From Victivallales bacterium (GTDB lineage: Bacteria; Verrucomicrobiota; Lentisphaeria; Victivallales; Victivallaceae), in assembly GCA_019038735.1 (NCBI GenBank), contig JAHOYW010000274.1, positions 1-7,142 on the forward strand: 7,142 nucleotides of DNA, read 5' to 3'. Below are positions 6,310 to 7,142 of the stretch, in pieces. The position numbers were made by a program, and so were the translations under genes. Each line of letters opens with the position of its first letter. Within the stretch, counting starts at the first letter, position 1. The notes under the pieces are model-generated. The model saw only the letters and a program-made list of their open reading frames with translations, was not told the DNA's origin and searched no databases.

Positions 6310-7026
6310 ATGCCGGATAAAAAGAAGGATTGTATCTGTGGAAATGACCTTAATTGTCAATGTGATAATTTAACTCTGGCTCTGGGTGAAAAAACTGAGC
6401 GCCTGACTGAAACAATTCCCTGGCAGAATGCTTTGCAGCGCCTTAAAGATGGTAATCAACGTTTTGTTTCCATGACCCGCCTGCCTGACCCCGGAGTCTG
6501 TCATTATACCCGTAAATTATTGTGCAAGGGTCAATGGCCTTTTGCGACAATTCTCTGCTGTTCGGATTCGCGTGTGCCGCCTGAAATAGTTTTTGATGCC
6601 GGACTGGGTGATTTGTTCATCGTCCGGGTCGCTGGAAATGTTCTTGATTCCAAAATGCTGGGCAGTATCGAATATGCCACTTTGTATTCGACCAGTCGCT
6701 TAATCATGGTCATGGGGCACGAATTCTGCGGTGCTGTAAATGCCGCTGTTCATATGGCTGAACATCCTGAAGTAAGTCATACCGCCGGTATAAATGACAT
6801 TGTTGATGAACTCATGCCGGCAGTATTTAAAGCTCAGGAAAAAACTGATCTTAGAGACGAAGAATTAGTCGATGCCGCGGCGCGTGAGAATGTTAAAATG
6901 GTGTGTAAGAGGATATTGGAAGATAGCGCGCCGCTACGGAATCTGGCAGAAAAAGGCAAGATTAAAGTTGTTGGAGCATATAAAATGCTTTCATCAGGTA
7001 CGGTTGAATTTTTTGAAGATAAATAA
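6310..7026 (+). CDS. Beta-class carbonic anhydrase with cysteine-rich N-terminal extension
   Basis: This 238-residue enzyme interconverts CO2 and bicarbonate with a zinc ion. The beta-class zinc ligands are present: C84 and D86 in CCSDSRVPPE (83-92), and H137 and C140 in GHEFCGAV. D86 and R88 form the conserved dyad. The C-terminus KVVGAYKMLSSGTVEFF matches the family's final strand. The start at 6310 is chosen because AGAGGA lies 7 nt upstream; the frame extends upstream to a TTG at 6247, but that stretch has no ribosome site and reads like leader sequence. The first 20 residues hold two C-x-C pairs (C8/C10 and C16/C18) that are not part of the catalytic fold. No signal peptide is seen, so it should be cytoplasmic. 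The next gene starts 7 nt after the stop, so the two are likely co-transcribed. Confidence 0.95.
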   Translation: MPDKKKDCICGNDLNCQCDNLTLALGEKTERLTETIPWQNALQRLKDGNQRFVSMTRLPDPGVCHYTRKLLCKGQWPFATILCCSDSRVPPEIVFDAGLGDLFIVRVAGNVLDSKMLGSIEYATLYSTSRLIMVMGHEFCGAVNAAVHMAEHPEVSHTAGINDIVDELMPAVFKAQEKTDLRDEELVDAAARENVKMVCKRILEDSAPLRNLAEKGKIKVVGAYKMLSSGTVEFFEDK

Positions 7027-7033
7027 GGGCATT

Positions 7034-7142
7034 ATGGATAAAGTAAATAATTGGTATGAGTTAGGTCCCTTTACCGTTTTTGATGTAGAAACTACTGGCA
7101 TGAGCGCGCGAAACAATCGTATTGTCGAGATTGCCGCGATAC
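7034..7142 (+). CDS. DnaQ-like DEDD 3'-5' exonuclease, N-terminal fragment
   Basis: The first 36 residues of a protein cut by the right edge are visible. FTVFDVETTG (13-22) is the Exo I motif of DnaQ-family exonucleases, with metal-binding D17 and E19, and RIVEIAAI (29-36) is the next conserved strand. These enzymes remove nucleotides from 3' ends; the family includes the proofreading subunit of DNA polymerase III, RNase T and oligoribonuclease-like proteins. The spacing of TTG to RIVEIAAI fits the DNA polymerase III epsilon-like group, but the fragment cannot separate these. The ATG at 7034 follows an AAGGG that overlaps the preceding stop codon. The short 10-residue lead before the motif means there is no large N-terminal domain. 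Confidence 0.88.
   Translation, partial: MDKVNNWYELGPFTVFDVETTGMSARNNRIVEIAAI

Overview
This 7.1 kb window looks like ordinary chromosome from a moderately AT-rich, Gram-negative-type bacterium using the standard genetic code. It carries two aminoacyl-tRNA synthetase genes, a carbonic anhydrase, a DnaQ-type exonuclease start and a divergent regulator. The isoleucyl-tRNA synthetase is the eukaryote-like type 2 form and there is no T-box leader, so a Gram-positive host with classical tRNA-sensing leaders is unlikely. A GC-rich hairpin flanked by CGCTCCC and a heptamer repeat tract give a weak impression of the Planctomycetes-Verrucomicrobia-Lentisphaerae assemblage, but I cannot place the organism firmly.

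Layout. Bases 1-720 hold a minus-strand pair: the 21-codon start of an unidentified protein running off the left edge, and upstream of it a 177-residue XRE helix-turn-helix/cupin repressor. The repressor's own promoter has a perfect 19-bp palindrome filling the -35/-10 spacer, which suggests autoregulation. Bases 724-1168 contain no convincing gene but are structured: an imperfect 28-nt tandem duplication, a perfect 13-bp hairpin and a GC-rich hairpin. From 1218 everything reads on the plus strand: an unrecognised two-helix membrane protein with an acidic linker, then ileS 17 nt later, then trpS after an 85-nt gap containing two heptamer repeat tracts and a Shine-Dalgarno hairpin, then a beta-class carbonic anhydrase with its own likely promoter, and finally the N-terminus of a DEDD exonuclease cut by the right edge.

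How the genes fit together. The membrane protein and ileS are close enough to be co-transcribed, and trpS may be part of the same unit, giving a translation-focused cluster. The carbonic anhydrase and exonuclease are 7 nt apart and probably form a second unit. The left-hand regulator pair looks independent and is divergent from the rest. I see no defence system, mobile element with a transposase, CRISPR array, tRNA or rRNA. The least explained parts are the intergenic block at 724-1168, the membrane protein before ileS, the heptamer tracts before trpS, and the cysteine-rich extension of the carbonic anhydrase.
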